NCBI GenBank assembly: GCA_023653785.1
Contig: JAMKCH010005481.1
Location: 1 to 64,000, forward strand
Length of the DNA stretch: 64,000 bases
Origin: Ophioderma brevispina
Lineage: Eukaryota > Echinodermata > Ophiuroidea > Amphilepidida > Ophiodermatidae
Direction: 5' to 3'
The position numbers were made by a program, and so were the translations under genes. Below are positions 37,611-50,520 of this stretch, piece after piece; position 1 is the stretch's first letter; each line of letters opens with the position of its first letter. Below the pieces are notes generated by a model. That model saw only the letters and a program-made list of their open reading frames with translations, was not told the origin of the DNA and did not search any database.

Positions 37611-39335
37611 ACAAATTATATATCAATTAAAGCTTAGCAAATGTAAATGTTAAAATTATTATAATCTCACAAAAAAACAAAAAAATGTCAGTTAGAACCT
37701 TGAATTCTATGCCTTAGAAGCCTTGTGTCACGACATATATATGCTACTACTTTCAAATGCGTAAGATGTAGTTTGACCCAGGTACAAAATAGTGTTTGTC
37801 CTTTGACATATTTTGACCTAAATCGTTATGTAGCCATTATGCAGCGCGTCACCGTTGATGTTTTTAATCATTTTGACCTAAGAAGAATTTTCTTAAAGGA
37901 AATATGTCATGATTCTAATTTCCCGCCCAATAGCTTACTCGAAAACGATTCCGACAAATCCACATCGCAGGCAAATGGTGACGTCAAAGTGATGACCATC
38001 CATAATTTACGTCGTTGTGACCATCATATCGCAGTGTTGCCACTTCAATAATAATTAAACACAACGAAATGAAACAAAATATGTCATTCTGTAACTTTTT
38101 TTTCTTATTTTATTATTACTTTCATTAATCCATCAATTTTTTTTTTTTTTTTTTTTTACAAATTATATATCAATTAAAGCTTAGCAAATGTAAATGTTAA
38201 AATTATTATAATCTCACAAAAAAAAAACAAACAAATGTCAGTTAGAACCTTGAATTCTATGCCTTAGAAAGCCTTTGTGTCACACGACATATATATGCTA
38301 CTACTTTCAAATGCGTTACGATGTTAGTTTGACCCAGGTACAAAATAGTGTTTGGTCCTTTGACACTTTTTGACCTAATCGTTCTGTAGTGCCCTTATCC
38401 CAGCACGTCACGTTGATGTTTTTAATCTTTGACTAAGAATGATTTTCTTAAAGGAAATATAGTCCTGATTTGAATCATTTGGAATTTTGGTATGGATGAA
38501 AGCTTAAGTAACGTCGATACATTAAATCAAAATAAGTTGAAAATTGTCTCACATTTTTTGAGTATTTTGCCCTTTAATTTCCCGCCCAATAGCTTACTCG
38601 AAAACGATTCCGACAAATCCACATCGCAGGCAAATGGTGACGTCAAAGTGATGACCATCCATAATTTACGTCGTTGTGACCATCATATCGCAGTGTTGCC
38701 ACTTCAATAATAATTAAACACAACGAAATGAAACAAAATATGTCATTCTGTAACTTTTTTTTCTTATTTTATTATTACTTTCATTAATCCATCAATTTTT
38801 TTTTTTTTTTTTTTTTACAAATTATATATCAATTAAAGCTTAGCAAATGTAAATGTTAAAATTATTATAATCTCACAAAAAAAAAACAAACAAATGTCAG
38901 TTAGAACCTTGAATTCTATGCCTTAGAAAGCCTTGTGTCACGACATATATATGCTACTACTTTCAAATGCGTAAGATGTAGTTTGACCCAGGTACAAAAT
39001 ATTGTTTGTCCTTTGACATATTTTGACCTAAATCGTTATGTAGCCATTATACAGCACGTCACCGTTGATGTTTTTAATCCTTTTGACCTAAGAAGAATTT
39101 TCTTAAAGGAAATATGTCATGATTCTGAATATTTGGAAAATTTGGTATGGATGGAAAGCTTAAGTAACGTAGATTACATATAAATCAAAATAAGTTGAAA
39201 ATTGTCCACATTTGTTTTTTTTTTTTTTTTTTTTTTCACTTCAATAATAATTAAACACAACGAAATGAAACAAAATATGTCATTCTGTAACTTTTTTTTC
39301 TTATTTTATTATTACTTTCATTAATCCATCAATAT
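37611..39335 (+). repeat. Three-copy tandem duplication, 550-660 bp units
   Basis: Three nearly identical units start at 37611, 38158 and 38817 with ACAAATTATATATCAATTAA, and each is preceded by related sequence or a long T-run. Unit 1 lacks about 110 bases near 37917 that unit 2 has. Unit 3 lacks the block TTTCCCGCCCAATAGC...GTTGCCACTTCAATA and has a T-run in its place. Each unit ends with a T-run after CATTAATCCATCAAT. Open frames of about 70-108 codons in units 1 and 2 are copies of each other, with no recognisable protein character. The close identity suggests recent duplication or an assembly artefact. Confidence 0.85.
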
Positions 39336-39912
39336 TACAGTGTCAGCAATAACAATTCGAGTCAACACGATGTTTTTGGTCATCACTTTGACGTCACGCG
39401 GAGAGCAAAATTGGGCGCTTTGATCAATGAAGCCGTGGCGAAAAATCCGCCCGTTTTCTTCGTATGTCAAAAAAGCAAAAATTAAGATGCCTCTATTTTG
39501 TTAATTTTACATCAAATTGTATTATTTTTTTCGGGAATTCGTGATGTATGTACATATATTTTATGAATGTAAGTCAAACTGAGCTTGACAAAATCTTGAC
39601 ATATTTTCTTTTAAGGAACTCCCCATACAGTGGTCTTAGGGACCGCTTCCAGATGTGCCAATGAAATCACGAATCCGACGTTGCCCGATACTTCACGTTA
39701 TGGGTTTATGGATGGAATGTTGCCATATGCAATGGTGTTGGCAACGTGATCTTTCCACCTAATATTCGAAATATACATGTTATCATAGAACCATCTATGA
39801 CATACATGCCCAATTATGAAATGCACTGCATTTAAATATCGTTCTTATGGTGTTTGGATTATGGTGCGAGTAATACAGGGCACAAAGCTGAGTATGGTAA
39901 AATATACATTAC
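39336..39912. other. Non-coding stretch, nothing recognised
   Basis: It shares the 18-base segment GGTCATCACTTTGACGTCAC in inverted orientation with the preceding tandem units, around a TGACGTCA palindrome. Nothing else was seen. Confidence 0.4.
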
Positions 39913-40055
39913 CTTCAAACGCAAATGACAAGTTGTGTCATTTCCGGTAACGTAATAGTAAACACAGTCCTGCGGTAGACTATGTGATCTTGCATATAAC
40001 CCTGCACGGGAATCTGTACAAATTGTGTTCGGGGTTACTAGACAATATTGACCAC
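39913..40055 (-). CDS. Candidate orphan exon with four cysteines
   Basis: On the minus strand a 143-base open segment is bounded by an acceptor (GGAATCAG) and a donor (AAG/GTAATG) and reads through 47 codons without a stop. It has four cysteines (exon residues 4, 12, 30 and 42) in a context such as GGQYCLVTPNTICTDS and QDCVYYYVTGNDTTC, with no long hydrophobic run. This looks like part of a secreted or extracellular domain, but I do not recognise the family. It is on the same strand as the DEG/ENaC gene and 6 kb beyond that gene's last candidate exon, so it could belong to it, to a neighbouring gene, or be chance. Confidence 0.35.
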
Positions 40056-40904
40056 CTGATTCCAAATCTTGATAACGATCGTTAATAATTTTGAGATAGA
40101 GACGGGGTAAATTATTTTTCTGGTCTTAAAAGTTGAAACGGCATAGTTTCCTATATCTACAACCCTTTGTGTTTGCAAGGCAGGCCCAAAAACTGTACGA
40201 TGTCCAATATAGGGCCACCTGGCCCGATTCGAACCGCCAACATTTGTATCACAATCGTTCAAGTCCTTCAAAATTTAAGACGTATATAATGTGTATGTCT
40301 GTATATTTATGCGCGCGTTTGTCAATTTCCTATAGACTACTGTGTAAATGTGAGTTACAGAGGTTTATTACCCTTCGGTTATGACGTCGCCAATTTGATT
40401 TAGGTGAGTGAAATTTTCGGCAGTAATAATAGGATGCGACATTAAAATTTAGTTAAAAAAAAAAATAATGAAGTATTTTTTTTTCTTCATTTTCTGTAGA
40501 TTTTTTAAAATTTATGGTGGCACAGCATTGGATTTCTGTTAAAATATTGAAATTAACTAAATCTCATTCACACGACCTGTCATCGGTGACGTCACAACAG
40601 AGGACAATTTATGTCAGAGCAAACTCGAAAAGAAGCATATTCCAGCGCCCTCGGATGTCGTGTCTTTTAAACCGTTGACCTGAATCATGTGTTTGTTATT
40701 TTGTTATGTTTTATGTATTGTCATATCAAATATTATCAGAGAAGATTCTAGGTAAAGAATATGACACATTCAAATACATTTATCGATTCTGTTTTAATTG
40801 CTTGAATTGTGCATCTAGTTAAACGTTGACAAATGCATACCTTTACATATGCTAACTCTGTTTACGAAGGTGTGGGAAACCATGTTAAGGGAGAGTTCAT
40901 AAAT

Positions 40905-41030
40905 ACTCTGGTGGGGGGTTGGAAAATATGTAGGGGGGCTCAACAAAATTTTAGGTCCCCAAAAGGGGGATCAAAAAATTTCCACCCGGTATTAGGAGGG
41001 GATCAAAAAAATTTAAGGACATTTTTGCTC
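40905..41030 (+). repeat. Degenerate minisatellite, about 28-35-bp units
   Basis: Three units built on GGGG(A/C)TCAA(A/C)AAAATTT separated by short C- or G-rich linkers. Confidence 0.6.
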
Positions 41031-43000
41031 CATTCAAAACATAACTTTACGAAAGTTTCATCCAATTTGCAATTTGGGAACATCAACTTTCCAATTAGAA
41101 AATGTGTCTTGAAAACCGAATATTACAAGGGTTCCGCGCTTCGCTCCTAAGGAGGCACATTGCCTGTGCCCACTCTCGTATAATCGGTGCAATGTCCACA
41201 TTGTGGCCACCCTAGTCTTTTAGTCTAGAAACAACTTTACTACTATTTTACTATGTTGTAGTTCACCATTGTGATTGCAATGTAGCTATAGGCTATCTAC
41301 AATCAGCCACATTATTTTCCATCAGCATTTCTTTTTGAATTGAGGTTTTATTGATTGGAGTATGAACTCTCTACGAACGCTTCGATGCTACATTCAAAAC
41401 AAACCTTACCTATTTAAGATTTTACGTTTTAATACCATTAATGCCCATACTCAAGTATTATCATTTATTGTGAGCCACATTGGAAATTTCAAATTGTATT
41501 ATCTTTGCAAGCATAGGCGTAAATCCTGGGGGGATGTGGGATATATCCACCAATATTTTGATGGGTCAATACAATCACCCCCATGTTGATGCCCGTTCAT
41601 GTGTTTTTGACCAAAAATAACCTCATATTTTACCTTAATAGTTTTAAAATGGTAAATTTCTGTTTGCTTCGCGCACATTTTACAATGTAATTTTACAATT
41701 ACAATTACATTAAACGAGTTTAGCTTCTAAATGGCAAAATATTTAGCGCGCTTTGCGCGCACATGTGCTAATGGGTCTTTTCAGCAAACCCCGTTTATCA
41801 TTCTTAAATTTTCACCAACCCCATCCCCCAATGTCAAAAAGAAACTTACGCCATTGTTTGCAAGAGAAAATACATCTAGGAAAGTGATTGTTGCGAGGCT
41901 CCGCGCTTCGCTCGGGAGGGGAATACCCCCTCCCATACCCTCCCCAGGGTCATCAACACCAATCGTTTTTCTTTTCTAATATTATCCCAATTTCACATTT
42001 GATTGTAGTACACATAGGCTATTGTAAATATTATAGTAGATTCAACCCATAGTGTCACCTCTAGTACTTTTCCGAAGGTATTGGCATTGGATGAGGGGAT
42101 GTGCAGTGGATGAAAAGTAAAATTCTAAGCGAATCTATTGAAACGTGTAGTCCGATAGCAGAGAAAAATCAATTCTGAGCTTAGTGAAATCATTCATGTC
42201 AACGTAAACACATTAATAGCTACATTAACTCTCAATACATTCTGACTAATCGTATTTTCTTCAATGTATTTAATTTAAACAGGTGAGTTGAATGTTACTG
42301 ACTTTTGAAAGCCCGTGTTTTGGATATAGGAATGAAACAAAGTCTTGCATCATGAAAGACCGATTATCTTAGTTATTCATGAAATATGTGATCTGGCCAA
42401 ATATTCTGCCTCCTCTACCAACTATCAAGCTGTCCCAACTTTTCCTCCGTGACACGATATGGTGACTCTACATACCACCCCCCAAAACAAAATTGTGTTA
42501 GAAAATTTCAAGAGTAATGCAATATAATTCATTGTACCCCTGTACAAACTTTGCCCCCTTATTTCTGAAAATGCACAAAGGATTTTTGGGACTTTAAGTA
42601 TGTTATTCTAGACACAGTTCGCACCAATTCTGTTCATTTCAGCTTGTTCCCAGAATTTCCACCTTTCCCGTGTTTATTTTATTAAAACCCTTGCCTAAAA
42701 GCACCAGACTTGCTCCTTTGTATGTCATCCACTTACTATGGTGGCAATAGCTACACACACACAAATCAAGTACAAGAAAGCTGACCCGAGTTTAAAATGT
42801 TCTTTAAAAGGTTTTTAACTGTCGCCGGACCTCAAAACGTTCAAAAACCGTAAACAACGCCATTTTAAAAAGGCTACGGAGAGGGGGGAGGGGAGAAATG
42901 GCGTGGAGGAACCGGGTGGGTGGGTGGGGGGGGTTGAGTGTGGGGTGGGGGGGGGGACGGGGGGGAGAAATGTCTGGGGGGGGGAAAATACAGAACGAGG
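41031..43000. other. Non-coding; GC-rich CGCTTCGC motifs
   Basis: No exon supported. GGTTCCGCGCTTCGCTCC at about 41131 and GGCTCCGCGCTTCGCTCGG at about 41896 are direct repeats. A block at 41513-41540 (GGCGTAAATCCTGGGGGG) resembles the end of a mobile element. A strongly G-rich tract lies at about 42905-42985. Confidence 0.45.
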
Positions 43001-43004
43001 ACTC

Positions 43005-43175
43005 AGGAGATTTCCCGTGAGAGCGCCCTCAATTATCAACAAACTGTGTTTTTTTCATATACATAATGCTTGTCATATAATAATCACTGGGGTGAAATAC
43101 CTAAGCTAAAAATCTTAAGTCCTTCATATAGAAATCACAACTTCCGGATCCTGAATGTTGTTATAACACGGGTCT
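43005..43175 (-). repeat. Partial inverted copy of the element at 57538-57909
   Basis: In reverse complement it matches 57720-57890, including TTCCGGATCC, GAAGGACT, TGTGTTTTTTT and AGGGCGC(T/C)CTC. Only one half of the element is present. Confidence 0.65.
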
Positions 43176-46087
43176 CCTATTCCCTGTTATACTCAACATT
43201 AACATGATTAATGTGGTACTGCATGAGAAGAAAACCGACTCATTGATTGAGCATTTTATGTGGTATCTGAAGTTCTAGTTTACTATTTTTGATTACAACA
43301 CAAAAATAGATATTTCGAAATGTCTGCTCAGCCTTTAACTGGTTGCGAGTCCCGCTGTCAGTTGAAATGGTTTTTAATTAACCATTTTAACAGTGCAGTT
43401 AGGCAATTGATGCGTATCTCCGCGACGGAACATGCCAACCGTTGAATTTTATACGGAATATCATTTTGATGTGTAAATTAACCAACGCTGGTCTTAAGTC
43501 AATACTGAGCGGGATGTTATCTATCTCATATTTACATTTGACCTTTAGGAGCAAAACATCACATGTAGTAAAACGACACCATGACAAAAACCACATATTA
43601 ACTTTTATGACACAAAACCTGAATTTCTCGGTAACGACTGCGCAATAAATGTTTTCCTCTCTAAATAGAGTTAGATATATTTACTCCAGATTCTGAAATA
43701 AACTGCCATATATTATCTATCATCTGTATGTTACTATCATATTTGGCTTGAAATTCGGACTAGAACCCCGATGTGACTAAAATGCACATATGAGGTTTAG
43801 CATTGGGGCCGAATTGTACATATGTGGTTTTGCTTTTGCTTCTAATTTATTGACATTTTTATCCCCGGTAATTAAATAACTGTTTTATATTATTTTGGGC
43901 ATTATCTACGCAAGCTTTACACTAGTGAACGCTCTTCTTCCTACGACGTATTTTAAACACCATGGGCATCACCTGCTTATCTCTCAGATTCAAGCACTAT
44001 TTTGATTGGTTACTGATAGGCAATATCCGGTATGTGCAAATCAGGGGTTCTGTAAGAAATGGTGGTGAAAGTTTACAAAGACAATAAAGCACTGTTTGAT
44101 TGGTTACTCAATGCTCTCTCATGGTGTGTCCTGTAATGAGACGATCAGACCTAGACCACATGACAATAATGCCACCATTCTTACAGCCTCTTGTGAACTC
44201 AGTGCAAGTGTTTGAAATGGATTACTGCATTTTGAAAAGAAAATTGTGGGGATTCTCTTTTAACAAGACAAACATACTAATAGATTGATGCGATACATTG
44301 GAGTACAATGATGACCTTACTTATATTAACCCCTTTGTTCTGTAAAGATATAGAACTTGCAGATACAACAACAACATAAAATAACTCTCGTTTTTCATTG
44401 TGTATTATTATACCATATGACTTGTGAAACAATAATGCCATAACTTTGGTTCAGTTTCCTTTTCAAGGCGTGTCATTTCTTGTATATAATGGAGTTCGAG
44501 ATATGGGACCGAGTGAGCTCTTGGTGCAAGTTAGGTCAACTTTTTATGCTAGCCACATAGATCCACCTAAACGTCGCTTTTACATAAGAACTAAACTGGA
44601 TTGTATGGAAAGCTAATTTGGAGATCAATTTGTTATGCATGTGACGCATAGAGCTTTTGTGGCAGGGTATAATAAATTGGTCCAGGTCAAAGTTGACCAG
44701 AACATTGCTGCATTATTGTATCCCTGTACTTTCCTTACAACTTTCAACTCATTGGCTGTGAGTCAGTGACACTTTGTTCCTGTTAACTGTTCATGTTTTA
44801 ACTGACAATGTACTTTACCCGAGTCTCGCATACCTCAATTATTGCTTTCTTGAACCATTATGCTTTGGACCTTTTTGAAGAAACGGGATCAAAATTCTCG
44901 GTTGTAGTATAAAATAATGATATCGTTACCTACTAATTATACTAATTAAGACGTTTTTCAAGGGTAGAGAAACGAATTGCACACACTTTCTCACTTTAAT
45001 TTTACAATATTGGGAGAATGGAATGCCACATACTTATCTAATCTCGGTGCACTTTGAGGGGGTCTTGTCTGCATCTGTTCCTCTGCGCCTCGTCGTCTTC
45101 AAAATCATGGACAACAACGCGTCGCCACAATTGATAAACTAATATGCGATTCTATAAAGTATGATCGAAAACCGATGTACTACCTGTTTTACCGCCTACG
45201 TCACTGAATTAGGCTATAGAACTGTGTAGAAAAGTACAATTTAGAAAATGTCCTCGATAGGACATCAGATTGTCAGGGTAGATCATGGAACCTTAAACAC
45301 TCTTCCCCTGTTGTTATTTTTTTCTGAAGTCCAAGCTTAATGTTTTACATGAAGGACATAAATCTTTTTGATTTTTTTCTGATATTCCGCGAGAGAATGC
45401 CCCCGGGTTTGTTGGGTCTTGAAGGTTTGAACGGAGGGCATGTACTTAAGAGCATTTCGTCGGCAGCATCATTTCCTGTTTGATTTTCACATTTTGGTAA
45501 ACATGTTTTCACATTTATAATTCTATCTTCTCGTCTTCTATCACGAGTGAATCTAGTTTACACCATTAGAAACACCGATGTAATTTTGCGTCGTAACTTC
45601 CGCGTTTTTCAAGAACTCCAAACTTTAATAGCTTACTACGAGTGTAAAATTGCAGTTTGAAAGTCAGTTATGGTTAAATATTAAAACGGTCATGTTTCAT
45701 CAAAATACAACAAAACCGTTCTTTATTATTGCTTTCAGGGTATAGGCAAGGTATGTCCCTGTAGATTTTCAATCACAATTTTCCCGAAAACACATTTGGT
45801 AAAACACGACAAGTTGTAACGATTTGAATCACTTTAGATGGAACTTCTCTGATGTGTACTTAATTACCATTACGAACAGCAACGCATAATATTCAAATTC
45901 AGTTCGGTTAAGACTAATGAAATTTATCTCATCATGGAAGGCAACATTCATCATTATGTTTGTTTGATGCTAGAAAGCAAAACGACGACTTGCTTGTTTA
46001 CTAGATTATTATATTTTTATGATGTGTTATCACGGAACACGGTACATGTTCTATTTGGAAGGCCGTGACTGTGAGAATAATACTTAC
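43176..46087. other. Non-coding stretch; no exon supported
   Basis: The exon for the second membrane helix of the minus-strand channel should lie left of 46088, but no segment encoding the expected GGxxGLxxG and hydrophobic helix could be found. No repeats recognised. Confidence 0.35.
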
Positions 46088-46165
46088 CGAGTACGCCGCA
46101 TCTTCACGTGTTGTTGCGTAGTTCAAGTTGCTCTGTAGAACACTGCAATCCGCTGACAAATTTCA
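46088..46165 (-). CDS. Candidate DEG/ENaC exon before second membrane helix
   Basis: On the minus strand, acceptor AAAACAG and donor TCG/GTAAGT bound 78 bases. The frame reads RIAVFYRA and then, one base out of register, LNYATTREDAAYS. This resembles the end of the DEG/ENaC ectodomain, where a VxVYYxxLNYxT strand is followed by xxPAYS immediately before the DIGG segment of the second membrane helix. The one-base slip is the fourth seen in this window's exons. Position and strand fit the channel gene, 8 kb beyond its last firm exon, but the connecting cysteine-rich exons were not found. Confidence 0.4.
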
Positions 46166-49100
46166 CTGTTTTATCAAATATCATTACTATACAAATCCGT
46201 ACACTTTGGAATAGAAGAGTAGAACATGCATACGGACCACTTGCATTACGGTTATGCCAACATAAGCTAATATGAGCTCGCATTTCAACAAGGATGCGAA
46301 AGTACAACTGAATATAGCAAAATTAGAAACATTGGGTATTTGGTATAATGTCTAATAAGGGTAAATTGAATGCAAAACAAAGTAAACGATTTCATTGACA
46401 AAGATGTGTTACAGTTAGGGGAAAACAGCATTAAAAGATGCACACCAATTTGTATCATGCTGAAACGGTTTTACAATTTACTTAATTATGAATTTTTATT
46501 ATACCTTATACTATCCATCAGTGTATCCTCCTGATTGGTCAGTTTTTGGCTTAAATTTTGTAATAATGGGTCGCTGATATATTTTCCTGTTAAAGGGTTT
46601 GTAATTCTATGCCTCTTTAAATACGAAAAATAAAACCCTTACCATCCAAAAGCAAAGGGACACCAAAGGGCGTGGTGTTATTTACATTCCAAAAAAATGA
46701 ACAGTAATTCAACACCACGGAAAATGTCCAAGTCATTCCCAGAGAATAGCATTTTCGGATAACGAGAAAATTCAGAGAAAACTGCTCAAAAGGCCTCTGG
46801 TTAATCTAAGTCAGCCAGTGAATGTACTTTTTGTTTTGCTGCTTCAGTCGTTCCCACAATCAGAAGATTGCCAGCGTGATTTAAATTCAAAGCAAGCATG
46901 TCCGTGAGTGGTCAATGTTGCTTGGAACAAAACATTGAGTTCGCCAAGTGGTGGCGCCATACCATATTGCTGTATGCAATTAGGCTTGGCCGGGGGGGGG
47001 GGGGGGCTGCGTGACTCATTATGGCTAGACTTTGTCACATGGCACATTTGCAGTACGATGGTATTTTGCACTGTATGTCGGGAACGCATAACAATGTAAT
47101 GTATGGTTGCCAGTTCCTGAGTTTAAAGTCTCTTTTATAAATATATTGACCCGAATCCGTGGTTACATAACATGCCAATACTTTACTTACAAAGAGTTAT
47201 CTACTATTGAAAATAAATGTCACCTGACTTACATAAATTGAGAGACGACAAAAGAGTTGCATGCTATTATGTTAACTAGTGGGAAGCCCGCGCTTCGCGC
47301 GGTCTCCCGCTAGCTGAGTAAATGTGAGCTATCACTGAAACAGGACCGGTCACTGAAACAGAAGCGATCACTGATGAAGAGGTTACCACAGTGGCGAGAC
47401 ACAGGATCGCAACCACACGAGGCTATAATGATTAACGACAATTTTGACATATTGGTTGCCTGTTCTAGCTAGACTCCCCTCTAGTATATGGATCATGTTT
47501 GGCTATTGTGTATTGCCTGCCAATGAGGACGACTTTGATTGGTACTTCTTGGAAAACTATTTGCCTAACCTTGTGAAGTACCTCACGGAGACTTTCTGAC
47601 CAAATCACAGATGACAATCCTCACATTTTTGTGTTTTGTCAAAAAATAACAAACATCCTTTGATTTCTTGTACAAAACTAAGCTCATGGAGGATCCCCTT
47701 GCCGACATCCGAATAAATTTTAATTTGGTGGCGGTTATTTTTTGACAAGTTGCACACTTTAAATAAGACTACGGGGACAAGAAAATTGATTGAGACGAGG
47801 GGCATGAGATGCACCATATTGCTGGTAATAACTAATATGGGGGGGGGGGCACTCCCATCTTGGAGATGCGGGTATGCAAGGCTGTTAAGACCCCAATTTT
47901 CAGCACCGCTGTCACCCAAAGACCCCATATATTTTGAAAATGTCACCCAAAGACCACATTTTTGGAAAGTTTTACCAATGTCACCTAAAGACCCCCTTTT
48001 TGGGGAAAATTTTTCACCTAAAGACCCCCAATTTTTGGTGAATTTTTGCAAAATTTTCTAAAAAGACCACATGTTTTGGAAAATTTTGCAAACAAATTTG
48101 TCTCTCACCCAAATACCCCTATTTGTTTGAGTCCTCTGTCACCGGGTTTGGAAGCGCCAGCCTTACACCCATATCCATTCATTATGTGATGCCGCCCCCG
48201 GGTATACGGCTATCGTCGACGTAAGTTTCACTCTGAAGTTGTTCCACCCATACTGACGATTACACCATGTCACGGTGTACACGTTTACAATCGTGTAACA
48301 ACGATTCAACTTGGCAACAGGGTTATCAATTCTGCTTACACCACATGCTTACACATTGAAAGCGTGACTAAAATGATGCAAGCAAAATTTAAATGCCATT
48401 AAATAGAATTAAAAAATTAAATGCCTCTATAGATCATATATCTACATCAAATGGTGATTTAATCTTGTGAGGACACCCTCTAGAATTTTTGTAAAAAATG
48501 GTTAAAGTTGCAGCAAATTTCGCATTTTTGCATTGCAGCATTTTTATTAATCTCAGCTAGGAGTCACGCAGGCAGCGGTAGGCTGGGCCGGCATCTATAT
48601 CAAAAGGGATTTTTTTTTATGTTAGTTCTGAGGAACCCGTACCAAAATCTTAACATCGACAAAAATTGAGTTATTTATTGTCTTACTTTTGTGCTAGAAA
48701 TGATTTGGCTAAAATTTAGGTGGGTAAAACCTTATTTTATCTAGACAGTAAAACTTACTCTACGGTGGTTCTGTCATTGATATCAAGTGTCGATGATCGA
48801 AGAGAATGGATATACCGCAGCAAATGTGGCTGTTTTAAAGGAAATAACGTTTCCAAAATGGCTCAATATGACATTCATAGTATATGTTATATCAGTATAA
48901 ACACAAGTATAACTATATTAATAAATCCTCTTTCGAGAAATTTCCTGGTGTGAATAACAAGGATATAATGCATTATTGGCCGGTTGAATGTGCAAAAAAT
49001 GTTGTAAAACATTTTACTCTTTATTCCGTGATTCAATATTCACCCATTACTTTATTATACACACGATTTGCCACTACACATTCTTTGTTTAATATTTGTA

Positions 49101-49999
49101 AACAATTTACCATGACGTGAATCCGTCGAAATTAAGCACATGACATAAAACCCGTCACATTTATGTCATTTGATCACTTGCAAAACATTGAACAGAATGT
49201 AAATGGAGTGAATTGGGAGAAAGTTACATGTAACGGATAGAATCCAGAGGGTGTTTTAAACAAACCCCGTAATGCATTGCAGGGTGCCTGGTATAATGTT
49301 CTAAACTCGTGTAAATACTTTGGGATAAAATGTTCCATTCTCAAAAACGTTAGATAATACAAGAGATTCAATGAGAATTATTTAGATTTCTTACCCGGTA
49401 AAGTTTGAAGGGCATTTTGATTGCGATGTATCGTTGTATAAGTACGTGTTCTGGAGGTAATGATAAGCAAAAAACATACATTTAATATATTGTATGTAAT
49501 CCAGTATTTTAAATGTTCCAGGGTAATCAGTGGTTAAATGGTCTAGAGAGAAAGGAAAAAGGAATAAGGTAAGTAGACTGAATCTTTGCAAATTAATCAA
49601 CAAGACAGATTTCACGTGACATAAGCAGAAAATAGTATTAAAAATTTGTTGAGGCCCACATTGCCCCAGTTTATCCTTTTTAGGATAGGATTAGCAGGAG
49701 AATGCTAAGATTGACATGTATATTGTTTCAAGTTCATATGTGTTTCATATCCACGGAGAACGAAATAAGCCCTGCTTCCAGAAACAAAATCTATAGCGGG
49801 GGGGGGGGCGGTGACTAAGAGATATACAGTGAGAACGGTATTTGATCCCTATTCTAGTATGGGTCACTGTACAATTCTGAGGAAATTCAACTTAAAATAT
49901 ACCCGTGCAGAAGATTAGCACCGACCTTGGTGAAAACTGGTTATGATAATTCAACTGGGATATTTGACAAAACCTGGCATTTAAAAAGGTGGTTGAATG
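46166..49999. other. Non-coding, mostly unrecognised; short repeats
   Basis: A 13-base G-run lies at about 46992-47005. A GC-rich hairpin (GCCCGCGCTTCGCGCGG) is at 47287-47303. A degenerate minisatellite at 47890-48140 is listed separately. No exon was supported. If the candidate exon at 46088 is right, this is intron of the channel gene. Confidence 0.4.
47890..48140 (+). repeat. Degenerate minisatellite, about 30-40-bp units
   Basis: Six or seven units carry the core CACC(C/T)AAAGACC(C/A)C followed by a T-rich or A-rich arm (TTTTGGAAA). The open frame here spells a repetitive SPKDP pattern, which is a consequence of the repeat rather than a gene. Confidence 0.75.
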
Positions 50000-50099
50000 A
50001 GGAGGGTGTCTAGACAGGTACCATCCAAGGTATATAACTAATCACTTTTCCTACCACCGTAATTCACTAGTATTTGATGTTGTATATACTATATTCTTC

Positions 50100-50520
50100 A
50101 AAATAAGCTTTTGGGCCACCCTGATTTGGACTTATAAACAAATTGGCGGCCAAAATACAAAAATCTTTCAATGGCAAAACCGTCGTATTTATTCCGTGAG
50201 AAAATTCACACAAAAAAACCTTAATTGCCCATTTGTTAGGTTAGGTCCATTAAACACCTTATATACTGTTCTATGTGGGAAAAAACAGGGAACCACGAAG
50301 TAGTATTTAAGAATCCGACTTTATCAGTAACAAAGCATAAAAATCATAATCAATATGGCGTGTTACGCTTAGCATTATTTAGGGGTCTTTACGACAATTT
50401 CCAATGCCAACAGTGCAACAAAAAGGACTGTTGATGAAAAAGAGGGGGCGATTTCTTTAGATTCTGAAGAAAGCGCTGACAGTGGCTTTAATAATTTGGG
50501 GAAGTTGCAGGAATGTTCAC
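50100..50520 (+). repeat. Dispersed repeat family H, copy 1
   Basis: It aligns in the same orientation with 53390-53765 through ordered blocks: AACACCTTATAT, TGGCGTGTTA / ACGGCGTGTTA, TCTTTAC, ACAATTTCCAAT, GATGAAAAA(G/T)AGGGGGCG and CAGTGGCTTTAAT. It is non-coding. A minus-strand open frame across it is discounted for this reason. Confidence 0.65.

Noticed and set aside
37725..38710. Two related open frames (about 108 and 72 codons)
   Set aside because: They are copies within a tandem repeat, share no recognisable domain, and are disrupted in the third unit.
40215..40265. tRNA T-arm-like sequence on the minus strand (GGCGGTTCGAATCGGGCC)
   Set aside because: No matching D-arm, anticodon arm or acceptor stem is present upstream, so a tRNA gene is not supported. 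At most it is a fragment of a tRNA-derived short element.
47605..48061. Frames rich in SPKDP-like repeats on both strands
   Set aside because: Explained by the minisatellite.
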